Shown: piece by piece, positions 36,101 to 46,536 of the stretch | How positions within the stretch are numbered: the stretch's first letter is position 1 | Layout: every line of letters starts with the position of its first letter | DNA from: Volvox africanus | Taxonomy: Eukaryota > Chlorophyta > Chlorophyceae > Chlamydomonadales > Volvocaceae | Length of the DNA: 64,000 nt | NCBI GenBank assembly: GCA_030268105.1 | Contig: BSDZ01000017.1 | Coordinates: 3,328,001-3,392,000 of the forward strand | Direction: 5' to 3' | Translations under genes and position numbers: made by a program | Notes under the pieces: model-generated | The model's database searches: none | What the model saw: the letters and a program-made list of their open reading frames with translations, nothing else | Told to the model about the DNA's origin: nothing

Positions 36101-39100
36101 GAGGAAGAGGCGGTGGTGGTCGGGGAGAAGGTGGTGGTGTGCGCCAGTCGTTGGGTCACACGCCAATTGAGAGCACTCCCGCGGGTCAGGATATGGCGGC
36201 GGCGACTGAGGTCCCCTCCCGCTGCTGCCCTTGAGGGGGGGCTAGGGGCCAGGACGCGGGTCGAGCTAGACACACCTTTTCTCAGGTTTCTTCTTGTATG
36301 GTGGTTTACGTCTTGAAGGATGACCTAGCATAGCTTCCTGCTGCCTTTGACCTCGTCACTGCTGTTGCTGCTACTTCTGCAGGCGGCTTCGCCTCCCTTA
36401 TGGGCGCCTGGATTATCGGTCCACGTGTGGGCCGCTTCGCTGCAGACGGCTCTGTCAATGAAATGAAGGGCCACTCGGCCACCTTGGTGGTGATGGGCAC
36501 CTTCCTGCTGTGGTGGGTCGGGGAAAGGAGCGGGGGGATTGGGGGGGGCCGGATTTGGCCCAGGGGCGGGTGGGGAGAGAGGAAAGCAAGATTGCGGGGG
36601 GGGGGGATGGATTACGAGGAAGCTGTGGGTTTCGTAAACTCCAATTAGGACATGTGGGATGTTGTTGGAAGTGTGTTGTTACCTCCCGGTGGTTGGGGTT
36701 TCGGATGCAAAGCCTGGACACCCTCCTTTTGCCCTAACCACCATGTCAATGAATGTCGTGTACAGGGTTTTGGGTACCAACTTTGTTCACCTCCCACTGC
36801 CCTCTTTTTTTCCCCTCGCCCGTCCTGCCCGCCCCTGCCCTCGCTGGATGCGATGGCAGGTTTGGCTGGTTCGGATTCAACCCGGTGAGTGCCGTTTAGG
36901 GTGATTAGGGTGTCGAGTCGGGGTCTGGGCTGATGGACTGTCGGGCCTTATCCAGGGCGCTGGTTGCGGATGCACGCCGCTGAGTTGCCCTCCCGCTGCT
37001 TTTTCGACTTCAGGAAACGGCGAGGGCCGCAGTGTATATAGATACATACAAATACACATACACATGCCAACCCCTGATTTTTAGGTTTAGATTAACCGTA
37101 CATAAGTACATTATATATTTGACGATAGGAAGAAATGAAGGTAAAAGTTTTTGTACTAATGAACTAGAATAAAGGTTGCTGAAAACATTAAGTTTTATAG
37201 AAGCAAAAATTCCTTTGGTTCTCCCCATATTTTTCTGATTACGGAGATAAAGTTCATATCCACGTCGATGATTTTTTTAAAAGAATTAGATAACAGAACA
37301 AGTTTGATTGCAAACAACAAGGAATTTCTGAATTTAAAATGAATTCGGAAATTGCCTTTGGAGAAAGCGTTTGATCAAAATATTTGTTAAGCGACTGCAA
37401 AATAATTGCTAACTTTAAAATTTGACTAAAATCCTTAGATTCTTCCACTAAAGGTTCGATTATTTCATAATATTTATCAAAATTTGTGATATAGCTAAAA
37501 TAGACATTATAGGAAAAATTTACACCATTGGATATTCATTATATTCAATGACATAAACAACAGGTAATTTCCTCAAGGAAGCCATATTAAAAGCCTCATA
37601 TACCTGTCCTTGATTTACGGCACCATCACCTAGGAAAGTATAGCAAATATTTTGGCAAAACTTATACGAAAATATTAAGATATGTTATCTCGCCAATTGT
37701 AAATATGCTATTTCTTTTGATGAGTTAGGCTTTAGAGACAATGCATCGGCTATGGTTAACGCACCTAGGGCAGGCCACTTTCTTTTTGCTAAGAAGACGC
37801 GAAGAAAGTGATATAAATCTTATATAAAGAACTGCATAAGAAATTTACCTCCTTTACCGCCTTACCCCCCCCCACACACACACTTGGCCCCCCTAAGGGC
37901 TCCAACCTGGTCATCGCCTCAGCCACCGCGACCCGCATCGTTTCACGGGTCGCGGTCTGTACGGCAATGTCCGGCGGTGCTGGTGGTGTGGGCATGCTGC
38001 TGTACAAGTACGTGACCACTCACTCATGGGACACGGTGGGGACTTGCAACGGCGTGCTGGCGGGGCTGGTCGCGGTCACCAGCGGATGCGCCGTCCTTGA
38101 GCCCTGGGCCGCCATCATCTGCGGCTTGGTGGCCGCGGTGGTATTTTGCATCGTTGACCACTTCACCCTCTACGTGCTCAAGGTGGGTAGGTGTGGAGGG
38201 GAGCTGGCTAGAGAGAGAGCGAGGGGGGGGGTTCAGAGGGGAAAGGTGAGTGAGAGAGGAGTTTGGTGAGAGGCGGTTTTGTGAGAGGGTTGAGGGGGCA
38301 GTTTTGTGCCATTTTCCCCATGATCGATATCATCCCTCCCTGGAATCTGGATCCAAACCCCCAAAACCCAACCCGTATCCCCAACTCGATGCCCCGCTGC
38401 GCAAAAAGAAAGCGCATTCTGACATGATGGATCGGCTCCCGTGGTCAGCTGCGGTTTTTCCCGGCTGCCGAAAACCCCGACCGCCTTGGGGGCCTGGTGA
38501 ATCTCGACTTTCTGACACACACGCCATACCCGGGACACACACCTTCCCCCCCTGCCTCCCCCCCCACCAGGTTGATGATCCTGTGAGTGCATTTCCGTTG
38601 CACGGTGGCGTAGGTATGTTCGGTGTGCTGTTTACCGGCCTGCTCGCCCGGGCGGACTACGTTCAAGAGGTGTACGGCAGTACGGAGTGGGGATCCACCG
38701 CTAAGGAGGGGAAGCGGTGAGTGTTGGGGCACCATGATGTTCACTGTCTGACAGCAAGAATAGGGCGCTTGGGCGAGGGCGAGGGCGAGGGGTTTGATGA
38801 GGTCATCGTGACAGGTTTGTTGCATTGCTGGTATAGTCCCCCGCATTTCTTCCCCCTCTTCCCTCTCATCCCTAACTCATACACACACACACACGCACAC
38901 TCACAACAAGAACATGTCCACATTGAACTCTGTTCATTGTATTTTACTCTTCCTCCCTCCTTACACACACTTGCGGTACGTGCTCATGTGGGAACACAAC
39001 TCATGAACGCAGGTACGGCATCCTGTACGGCGGTCACGGTCAGATTCTTCTCGCTCAGTTTGTGGAGGTACGGCGGGCGATAGAGGGATGGGGAATGCGG

Positions 39101-39986
39101 GTCCGGTGACTGCCGTATATGACGGCGGTACGGACATGTCCACGTGCCGGGAGATGTGGGGTTTGGACTTCCTTGCGGTGGGTTGTAGATTATGGCGGGG
39201 AAGAAGGCGTGGAGAGGATGGGGAGCGGAAGGAGGGAGGGAGGGCGTGGGGGATCATATTGCAGATACATCGCAGGGCGTGTGAAAGACATGACCCCCGA
39301 CCGCCAGACGTGTTTCCCCCGCCCCCGTGAACCCTGATATGGATGAGGGAAAGGGGGCCGGCGGCCGACGTGTCGACTTTTACAACCTTGGGAAGCCCCT
39401 CTTCCGTGCGCATTTCCATCTCCCCTCCCCTCCCCTCCCCTCCCCTCCCCTCCCCTCCCCTCCCCTCCCCTCCCCTCCCCTCCCCTCCCCTCCCCTCCCC
39501 TCCCCTCCCCTCCCCTCCCCTCCCCTCCCCTCCCCTCCCCTCCCCAGGTCCTGTCCATAATTGGCTGGTCTTGCTTCATGATGGGCACTTTCTTTTACAC
39601 TCTCAATAAGGTACGGCCGTACAGCAATGATGCACTCTGCATGTGCACTCGCCCAAAGTTTCGCCGTACGTTCGTACTGAATTACGGAAGAAGGGGCTCC
39701 TTTGCTTCCAGAGGCTGTCCCCTTGTCCGTTTGGCAATGGACACATCAATGGGGACTTGAATTCCAGGAGTGATGGAATCGTATGTCGTACTTGTCATCA
39801 TGATGCTTCGTCCTCATCCTCAGCCGTTGTGTCACTTGACCAGTTACCAGATCATTCTCTCACCTAGATGTGGTCGTCACCACCACCTGGCCGCAGTTCG
39901 GTTTGCTCCGCGTGAGCGTGGACGCGGAGCTGGCGGGCCTGGACATCACCAACCGGCTGAAGAGCGGTGAGGGCGCTGGCATATGA
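33103..39986 (+). CDS. Ammonium transporter (AMT family)
   Basis: Plasma-membrane ammonium channel/transporter. Fifteen exons: 33103-33358, 33486-33496, 33594-33624, 33826-33892, 34143-34186, 34628-34658, 35209-35445, 35927-36003, 36383-36512, 36860-36884, 37898-38182, 38571-38716, 39013-39067, 39548-39610 and 39897-39986. Total 1548 nt, 515 residues, every phase consistent. Family markers: SAYLVFxMQLGFAV-like first helix (here [14 protein letters not shown]), [75 protein letters not shown]. The pore histidines are His212 (YPVVVHW) and His409 (PLHGGVG). The N-terminal extension of about 65 residues before the first helix is long for the family. The C-terminal tail [16 protein letters not shown] matches the AMT1 cytosolic trans-activation region. 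Exons of 11, 25, 31 and 31 nt are unusual. Confidence 0.95.
35757..35915 (+). repeat. 30-36-bp (CTGCAACTGCAACTTCTC) minisatellite
   Basis: Tandem CTGCAA hexamers broken at regular spacing by CTTCTC, so that a longer 36-bp period repeats about four times. It ends some 10 bases before the acceptor of exon 35927-36003 and probably serves as its polypyrimidine tract. Confidence 0.92.
36012..36130 (+). repeat. GGA-rich purine tract
   Basis: Irregular GGAGGA/GGAAGA run immediately after the donor at 36004 in the ammonium transporter. Poly-Gly and poly-Glu/Arg frames are artefacts. Confidence 0.85.
37075..37860 (-). pseudogene. AT-rich insert with bacterial-type pyruvate dehydrogenase E1 alpha fragment
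   Basis: The transporter intron 36885-37897 turns abruptly AT-rich between about 37075 and 37860. On the minus strand, 37670 to 37520 reads [20 protein letters not shown], then [20 protein letters not shown] and a TAA. This matches the thiamine-diphosphate binding core (GDGAVNQGQ...FN...LPVxYVIE) of pyruvate dehydrogenase E1 alpha, and by my recollection most closely the Rickettsiales form. The frame is broken on both sides, so it is a fragment. Further minus-strand pieces at 37675-37770 ([13 protein letters not shown]) and 37254-37448 belong to the same AT-rich block but are not assigned. A DNA transfer from a bacterium (possibly an endosymbiont) is an inference; an organellar or assembly origin is not excluded. 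Confidence 0.6.
39421..39545 (+). repeat. (CTCCC)n pentamer array, 25 copies
   Basis: 125 bases of perfect CTCCC units ending directly in the CCAG acceptor of exon 39548-39610 of the ammonium transporter, so the microsatellite is itself the polypyrimidine tract. Confidence 0.97.
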
Positions 39987-42817
39987 TTAGACCCTCCTGT
40001 GTCGTACTCCAGGTCATTGCATGAGGCTGCGTGAACAGGCTGACGAACTGACGGACATTCCGTCCGCAAGAAGCTCGTCGTGCGAAATCCACATGGCACG
40101 CAAAACCCGCATTGCTCCCCCCCACCCCACCGCTCTCCGCCTCTCCTCCCCGGAAGAGACCACATCCAGGCCAAACCACCCATGCACCGTGCCTCATCGT
40201 GCCCCATCGTGCTAAGTTTCCCTCTGGGTACCCACCCTCTTCCCAGCACCACGCCCGGGGGCCTCTCCCGATGTCCTGCTGGTGGTGTTCGCAGGCACTC
40301 CCGCGTGCAACGGCCTGCCTGAGAACTCACTGCCGGGCAGCAGCGGCGAGCGCCAACAGGGGGAGAAGGGCCTGGGGCCGTGAGAGGAGGCAGGGGGAAA
40401 GGAGGCCAGGGAGGGGGGGAAGAGGGATGAGGTGAAGACTATACGACAGGCCATGGCGCGAACCCCATGGAATTCATCATCGTGATTAAGAGTGGGGAAC
40501 CGAGGACAGCGGCAGGCCATGTGGGAGGGACTGCTCTATATGACTTCTGGCGCGCGGTAGAGCGCCGGTGGGTGGTATGCAGCCTCCAAGAAACGGAGTT
40601 GAGGGGTGAAAAGGGGCCCTATTCGGGAACGAAATTGCGGAGCTTTAGGTGGTATCCTGTCAACCGCACGGCGGGAGGGTTCCCAGCTCAGGGCTCTGTG
40701 TGTGTGGCAGGTGTCTGTGTATTGGGGTGGGGGGGAAAGGGGTGGGAGGGAAAGGGGGGGTGTTAGACGGAGGGCATAATGCGCGCATGTATGCGGAGAG
40801 CGTGTGGGTGAGAGATTTTGTGAGAAAACGCGGGTTTTGGCATGCGTGTGTGTATTGGCAATGACTGCACCAAGAAGCCCACCGCAACGCGAGCCGCAAT
40901 AAACCTAGCATCCTATTTTATTATATGTATGCGATCACAGACGTGACTCTGCTCTTGCACGCAGCCCGGTCACAATACGGGCGAAACACAGCCCCCATTG
41001 CCTCCCGCGGGGGAGGGGGACGCTCCCCCGCGCGCGATGCCTCCATCGCTATGGGCGCGTGCCCCCTACACAACACCACGTGCGGATGGCTGTACGCAGC
41101 GGCAGTAAGATGGTGACTACACCACCGTCGAAGCAACAGTATTATTGGTAGGGGGGCGAGGAGGAGGCTCTTCGCTTCCTAATCTTCCGACTGACTTGAT
41201 TTTGGTTACTACAAATCCACTTCCGTAAACTGCTTTTTTGCGGTGCATTTCTAATATTGCACAGGACGATAGGATATGCAAAGTCAGGACTTGCATGGAA
41301 GGGGGGAGCAACGCCCGCACAAATTATAACTTTCGCTAGCCGAGGGGGCGCGCAGGTTGCTGGTGGTGGCGGGGCTGTTCTGCCACACAGCTGTACGGCA
41401 TGGCGCGCTCACTGCATATGATTATTACGGCATACGTTCATGCGGAGTAATGCGTGTGTGTTTGTGTGTGTTAATTGACCATATAGCACCATCGGGGGTG
41501 GACGTGCATTTGGCCCTGTGCATTACTCATAATTAATATTTCTTAGGCATAAGTCCGCGCTATGCGCTATTGTGTCGTGTGGAAACCTAGCTGCAGTACA
41601 GCACCCTGTACGGCAATCTGTTGCAACTTGCGACTTCCGCTCATATTTTTACAGAACCTATATAACATAATAGAGTATTCCTACACATCTACGCATATAC
41701 ATATCGCGCTGGATGAAGCGCAAAATAATATCCTTGTCTATGATGCAGGGGTTGGTAACCTACACACTCTAGCTGATTATATATTTGGTATGATCTGGAT
41801 GCTCCAGGATAACCTTTTTCCCTGTCAGACCACTTTCTGACAGGAATTTTCATGCATAGGATCGCCCGGCTCCTTCTGTGCACATCTGTGATATTCATAA
41901 GTATTCCTGTTCGGCGTGCATCGGTGCTGTCAGGCGATGTGATGTGATGTGAAGGGAGGGGGTTATACATCATGTGGTGGAATGGTTGCCACATTTCGAT
42001 CCCCTTCAAAGTTTCCCGGGTGTAGTTTTGTAGCCCCCGGATTGTTTGGCGGATGAGGGGGAGCGGGATCTCGGGACGGGTGGGTGGCTGGTGGTGCCTC
42101 CTGCCTTAGGATTTCATGACATTTGTGGTCATGGCGGTGATAGCGGTGAGGATGGTGCTGGTGAGGATGATGGTAGGTGGCTCTGGTGAAATGTGACTTG
42201 TGCAGGATGTGCGCGGTGAACTGCCTACATTCACTTCATGAGCGGTGGCGCCCGGAGCTGGAGATGCGGCAGGTGCCAGGATGCTTTGGATGCGGGAAGT
42301 ACGTGATGGGTTGGAGGCGGGGCGTGACACTGCTACACTCACTGTGTGGTGCACCCAGCAGACCGGACATAAAGCGCCGTTGGTGATGTGTCGATCTGTT
42401 GGTGGTATGTCGAAGCCGATTAGGGTGAATGTATGAGGGCTTGTCTCCCTAGTAGGGGGCATCAAAACGATCCAAGTGCTGGTCCACCAGGTGCGTTAAC
42501 TCGTACGTAACATCTCTTTACAAGTGGTGTTTTTGTGCGCAGCACCAAGTGAAGATCGAAACCCAAACGTCCATCCCGTCAACTGAAACGATCATGCCCC
42601 CTCTTACTGATTATGAGCCTTCGTTTCCTTGGTCGTTCGTGACATCAGCTGTGTCACCTCACAACAAAGCAATATTCGTACCCCTTCAGTACTTCGCCAA
42701 AATCCTCCCACCCGGTCATCGCAGCCGCGGCTGGCAAGGTAATGGCCATAGCTGTGCTGCATCCGCGGTCCGGAGCCGCCGCTACTCCTCAGCAACATGG
42801 CAGTGGGCATATAGGAG
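39987..42817. other. Convergent intergenic region
   Basis: 3' flanks of the ammonium transporter (+) and the TMEM50-like gene (-). Contains AT-richer parts near 41200-41850. Open frames at 42106-42465 and elsewhere show no family motif. I see no RNA gene. Confidence 0.5.
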
Positions 42818-44860
42818 TCACAAGTATCCGTAGCCCGGAGATGAGCTCTCGCCCGTGTGGAAGAACCAGCAGAGTAACCCGGACGCCAGCACCAGGCAGC
42901 ACTGCAGCACACCGCTCTGCAGGCGGGCAGGCAGTGTCCGGCACAAAACAATCGATCCTCGGCCTCCCACACATACGGCCTTCCACAGCGCATGGAAGGA
43001 TATAGATATGTGTGTGTGGGTGTATGTCATATAATATATATATATATATGTTATATATCATGCTCCACGCAGGGTGCGTGACTGGGTGTGATGGGTGGTA
43101 CGTAGGGGGACATGTTAGTGCCTGGTGAGGTAAGGGCGGCTTGGTTACACGGTGGAGGCAAACACCGGGACCGACCTGCTGGGGGTACTTCAAATTTAAG
43201 AACAAATGTGTATGACAGGGCCGAAGTTGCTTTGGGCACTGAATGACGAGGTCATGTTGGGAGGACGGACGTGGCAGAGCGCCCGCGGTCTGCTGGTCCC
43301 CCTCCCCGTTAGGGAGCCTCCCCAGGGGAGTAGGGTTAGGTTGCTCGCAGAGCCGTGCAACGGGAGGGGGGGGAAGACGAATGAAACGAATGGGAGGGGG
43401 AAAGAGAAGGTGCAGAGATGTACATTTGGCCGCTATGCAGCCGCCCTGCAGAGTGCATAATCGTGCCAAGACTGCATCGCGCCTGCGATCCCTCCCTCCT
43501 GGAGCAAAGATGAAAGCAGAGATCCCCCCTGGCGGTATACCTCGAGAAATACCACACGCTCCGAAACCAGGTGAGCTCGTGACAGGGCATCTCGCATTTC
43601 CCGCACGGGGCTCTGCGTCACTGCTTTCCCCGAGCGACTGGAATACAGCGATGTCATAATCCCTGATTTGAGAATTCCAGTGCATGGACCCTCGCAAGCA
43701 CTCGTACGTGCCCAGTCAAGATGACCTTTTCAGCACCTCTCACTCAGTTACGCCTTCACCCAAGCAGTTAGGCAGTCTCAAGTTCTCAACCCAGCCCATG
43801 CATCACTACCCCCCTACACGCTTGAACAAGCGACCTGTACTTTTCTGCACTTTTTCTTTCATCCAGTATCAGTCTCAAGTCTTAAGGGCAGCCACGGCCC
43901 TCACTTTTCACTCGCAGCTGTGTGGATATCACTCACCGCGCCCACCCACATGTCCTTCCCGCCCTGATGTGCCTGGACCAGCAGCACCACCGCTCCAGCT
44001 ATAGCCCCCAAAGACACCAGGTAAGACAGCAGCAGCAGCAGCTTGGCTCGCATCTGTATGTAACGCACCGACAGGGTGGTGGAGGTGGGGCCGTGGGAGA
44101 GAGGGTAACTGGCGGGAAGGGCCTTGGGGGTTATGTTGCGGAAGGTCTCAGGCGGCTCGGCGGTCGGTCCCACTCTTGTCTGTCTGTCTGTCTGTCCGTC
44201 GAAAACAAATAGCAATCGTGCAAACACATGTAACACTATATAATATTTATGTTTAAATATGCACGCCGTACACACCAAAGCGTGCAATGTCCCTTTCCCG
44301 ACCCGGCTACTGTCACTACTGTTGCAATGAATACGTGGTTTGTGAGTTGCCGTACATGTTGAGATCTACATCTTTGCCCCTGCACCTGAGAAATATTTGT
44401 TAACCTCGATCCGCCAAGATTGAGTCTCACGAGCCGTTGACTGCACCTCAACAACGATCTTGCGGCCCCAGTCCCTCACGCTGAGGTTTAAGCATCCAGC
44501 CTATTCGCGCCATATTCGTACCGCGTTGACGTGGTTTTCGTGAGACCATATACCTTGACACCCCCTCACAAGGGACAAACCTGTGAAACGAATCCCATGT
44601 AAATATAACCCAAACGAAACCCATCTCTACTATCCCGTTTTGCGCCTGTGCAACCAATCCTGGCTCCAAAACCTGGCCCCATGCCTGCTCCACGCACCGT
44701 GGCTGCGTCGTCCAAATAGTCATCCCGCACTTCCTCCCGACTAACGAAGTTCATGAGCACCACCGCCGCAGTGGCCACCAGACCGGGGATGAGCGCCAGG
44801 GGGGCGAAGGGGCTGTGACCCACCGACATGGAGTACAGCTGGGCATCACCCCAGATCCAC
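42818..44860 (-). CDS. TMEM50-like four-helix membrane protein (5' exon missing)
   Basis: Small endomembrane protein of the TMEM50 family; the function is poorly known. Three exons in transcript order: 44698-44860, 43937-44053 and 42818-42916, phases consistent, TGA at 42818-42820, giving about 125 residues. The first exon reads WIWGDAQLYSMSV, then PGLVATAAVVLMNFVSREEVRDD, matching the TMEM50 pattern 'WWIIIDA...[22 protein letters not shown]'. The second has a hydrophobic stretch (KLLLLLSYLVSLGAIAGAVV) ending GGKDMWVG. The third has GVLQCCLVLASGLLCWFFHTG. The acceptor at 44861 requires an upstream exon with the N-terminal helix; I could not find it in 44.9-49 kb. A retroelement-related fragment at 45622-45698 lies in that gap. 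Confidence 0.75.
43034..43055 (+). repeat. (AT)n microsatellite
   Basis: About ten AT dinucleotides inside the intron between the last two TMEM50-like exons. Confidence 0.8.
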
Positions 44861-45621
44861 CTAGCAGCACCAGGAGGATGCGGGGAACCGCGGATAGATG
44901 CAGAAGGGGCCAATGACGAGTTACACGAAGGAGCGGAGGAAGGGCCATGTGAGGGGTAGGGGTACGATTACGAGTGGGTATGCGAGGAATAGCGGTAGAG
45001 AGTGGCTTAGGGTGGGATCGATAGTCATTGAAGCTGCATCTGCTGGCCGAAGGTGAACATAAGGACGGTGTGAACGCTGGGGAGAAGGTTGTTTCGAGCA
45101 CTTCCGCTGTTAGCTGTGACCGCAGCGGGACGCAACGTAGGTGACGCTCCAACGCACCGCTCCTACTTTGCATTACCAAGGGGCTAAAACTATCGCTATA
45201 TGTCACTTAAAAACATTCTTCACAGTGCTTCCGATAAGGGTCCGCTAGGAGCCTGGCCCCGGCCACATGTGGTTGTCGCGTGCAGCCCTTCGCTGGATAA
45301 GTAATCATTCAACGAAATACTACCGACATGCGCACCATGCAACACCGAAGAGGATACCAGCAGCGAACGTTGCGTGGGGCTGAAACGTTGAATAGATTGC
45401 GTCCCAGTCGATTAAACACCCGGGAAGGCAACCCATCAGCTAGATTATTGCCCACGGATGGGATTAAGTAATTATATTTGAAAGAGTTACAATTTCATAG
45501 CCCAGGTTAACAAAATACGCGTAGAGTTTCACATGCAAATCTTTCGATATGCCTATGCGCGTTGGTTGCCAAGTGAGGGAGCTATCTGTTAGTTTGTTTT
45601 AGTCCGATTAACAAGCCTTAA

Positions 45622-45698
45622 GTGGCGTAGCGATGGCAAAGCTGTCAGATTAATAGTTCGCTTCCGAAACCATGCGCGTTTTGGAGCATAGCCCATCG
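45622..45698 (+). repeat. 77-bp segment identical to 52466-52542
   Basis: Begins GTGGCGTAGCGATGGCAAAG and ends AGCATAGCCCATCG. The same 77 bases, without a mismatch that I can find, interrupt the first gag frame at 52466-52542. The flanks of the two copies differ. Confidence 0.9.
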
Positions 45699-46488
45699 GC
45701 TCAGGCTTTCAGCGATGGCGTCGATTGTGGGGCGGATGAGACGAGCGGGATTATAAAGGTTATGAACTAAAAAAGTCCACATCAAGCATCGGAGGTTGAT
45801 CACACCTGACGACAGCCTCAATTTGCAAAACCATGGATGTGATCTTAGGTGTAAGCCAGCGCTGCAGCACAACATGACTGCCATGAATTGAATTTAAATT
45901 TAATCATTTTATTGTTCTTAAAACCACGGTCCAACTCTAAGTCACTTATGTTAATGTTTGCACGCTGACGGGAGTGCAGCGCATGTAACCCAACTTGCAC
46001 GGGTTGTAGTTCTTTGGAGCTTAAGCTAGACATAAGCTAGACGTTTTTGACCGACCTGAGGTCCATGTGCTTGTTGTTGTGGGATGTATATTAACTTTCT
46101 GGTGTCCATCATTAATTTGAATGTTTCCTGGCACACTTGCTGATGGGTAACATATGCACAAGTCAGAAGCGCCCAGCATATGGGGAACACAACACCTATC
46201 GCATGATGTGCCATACTGCGTGATCATGTTAATGCAACTGCAACATCCCCGATGTCGTGCATCCCTCAACAGCCGCTCTATCTGCAGGCGGGCCGGATCA
46301 TGACACCTCGTCGTCCACCCATCCACCCGCTGCGTCAGCCAGCTGAAGTCCACACACCCACTGTTGCCACCCGCTATTTCTTGCGCTCATTACGTCACAA
46401 TTGTAAACATGACGAGCCGTGGCAGGGATATTACACTCCGGCTCAAACCTCTAACCCTCTGCTTAACTGCTTGGCCCTACGTTCCCAC

Positions 46489-46536
46489 CCCCACCCTCAC
46501 CCCCAACCCCAACCCCAACCCCAACCCCAACCCCAA
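46489..46536 (+). repeat. (CCCCAA)n / TTGGGG microsatellite
   Basis: Six to seven CCCCAA units after a CCCACCCTCACC lead. The unit equals the ciliate-type telomere repeat, but nothing else here suggests a telomere. Confidence 0.85.

Noticed and set aside
42106..42465. 119-codon minus-strand frame rich in Thr/Pro
   Set aside because: No family motif and it lies beyond the stop of the TMEM50-like gene.
45645..45884. 79-codon minus-strand frame
   Set aside because: It overlaps the 77-bp repeat shared with the broken gag and has no other support.
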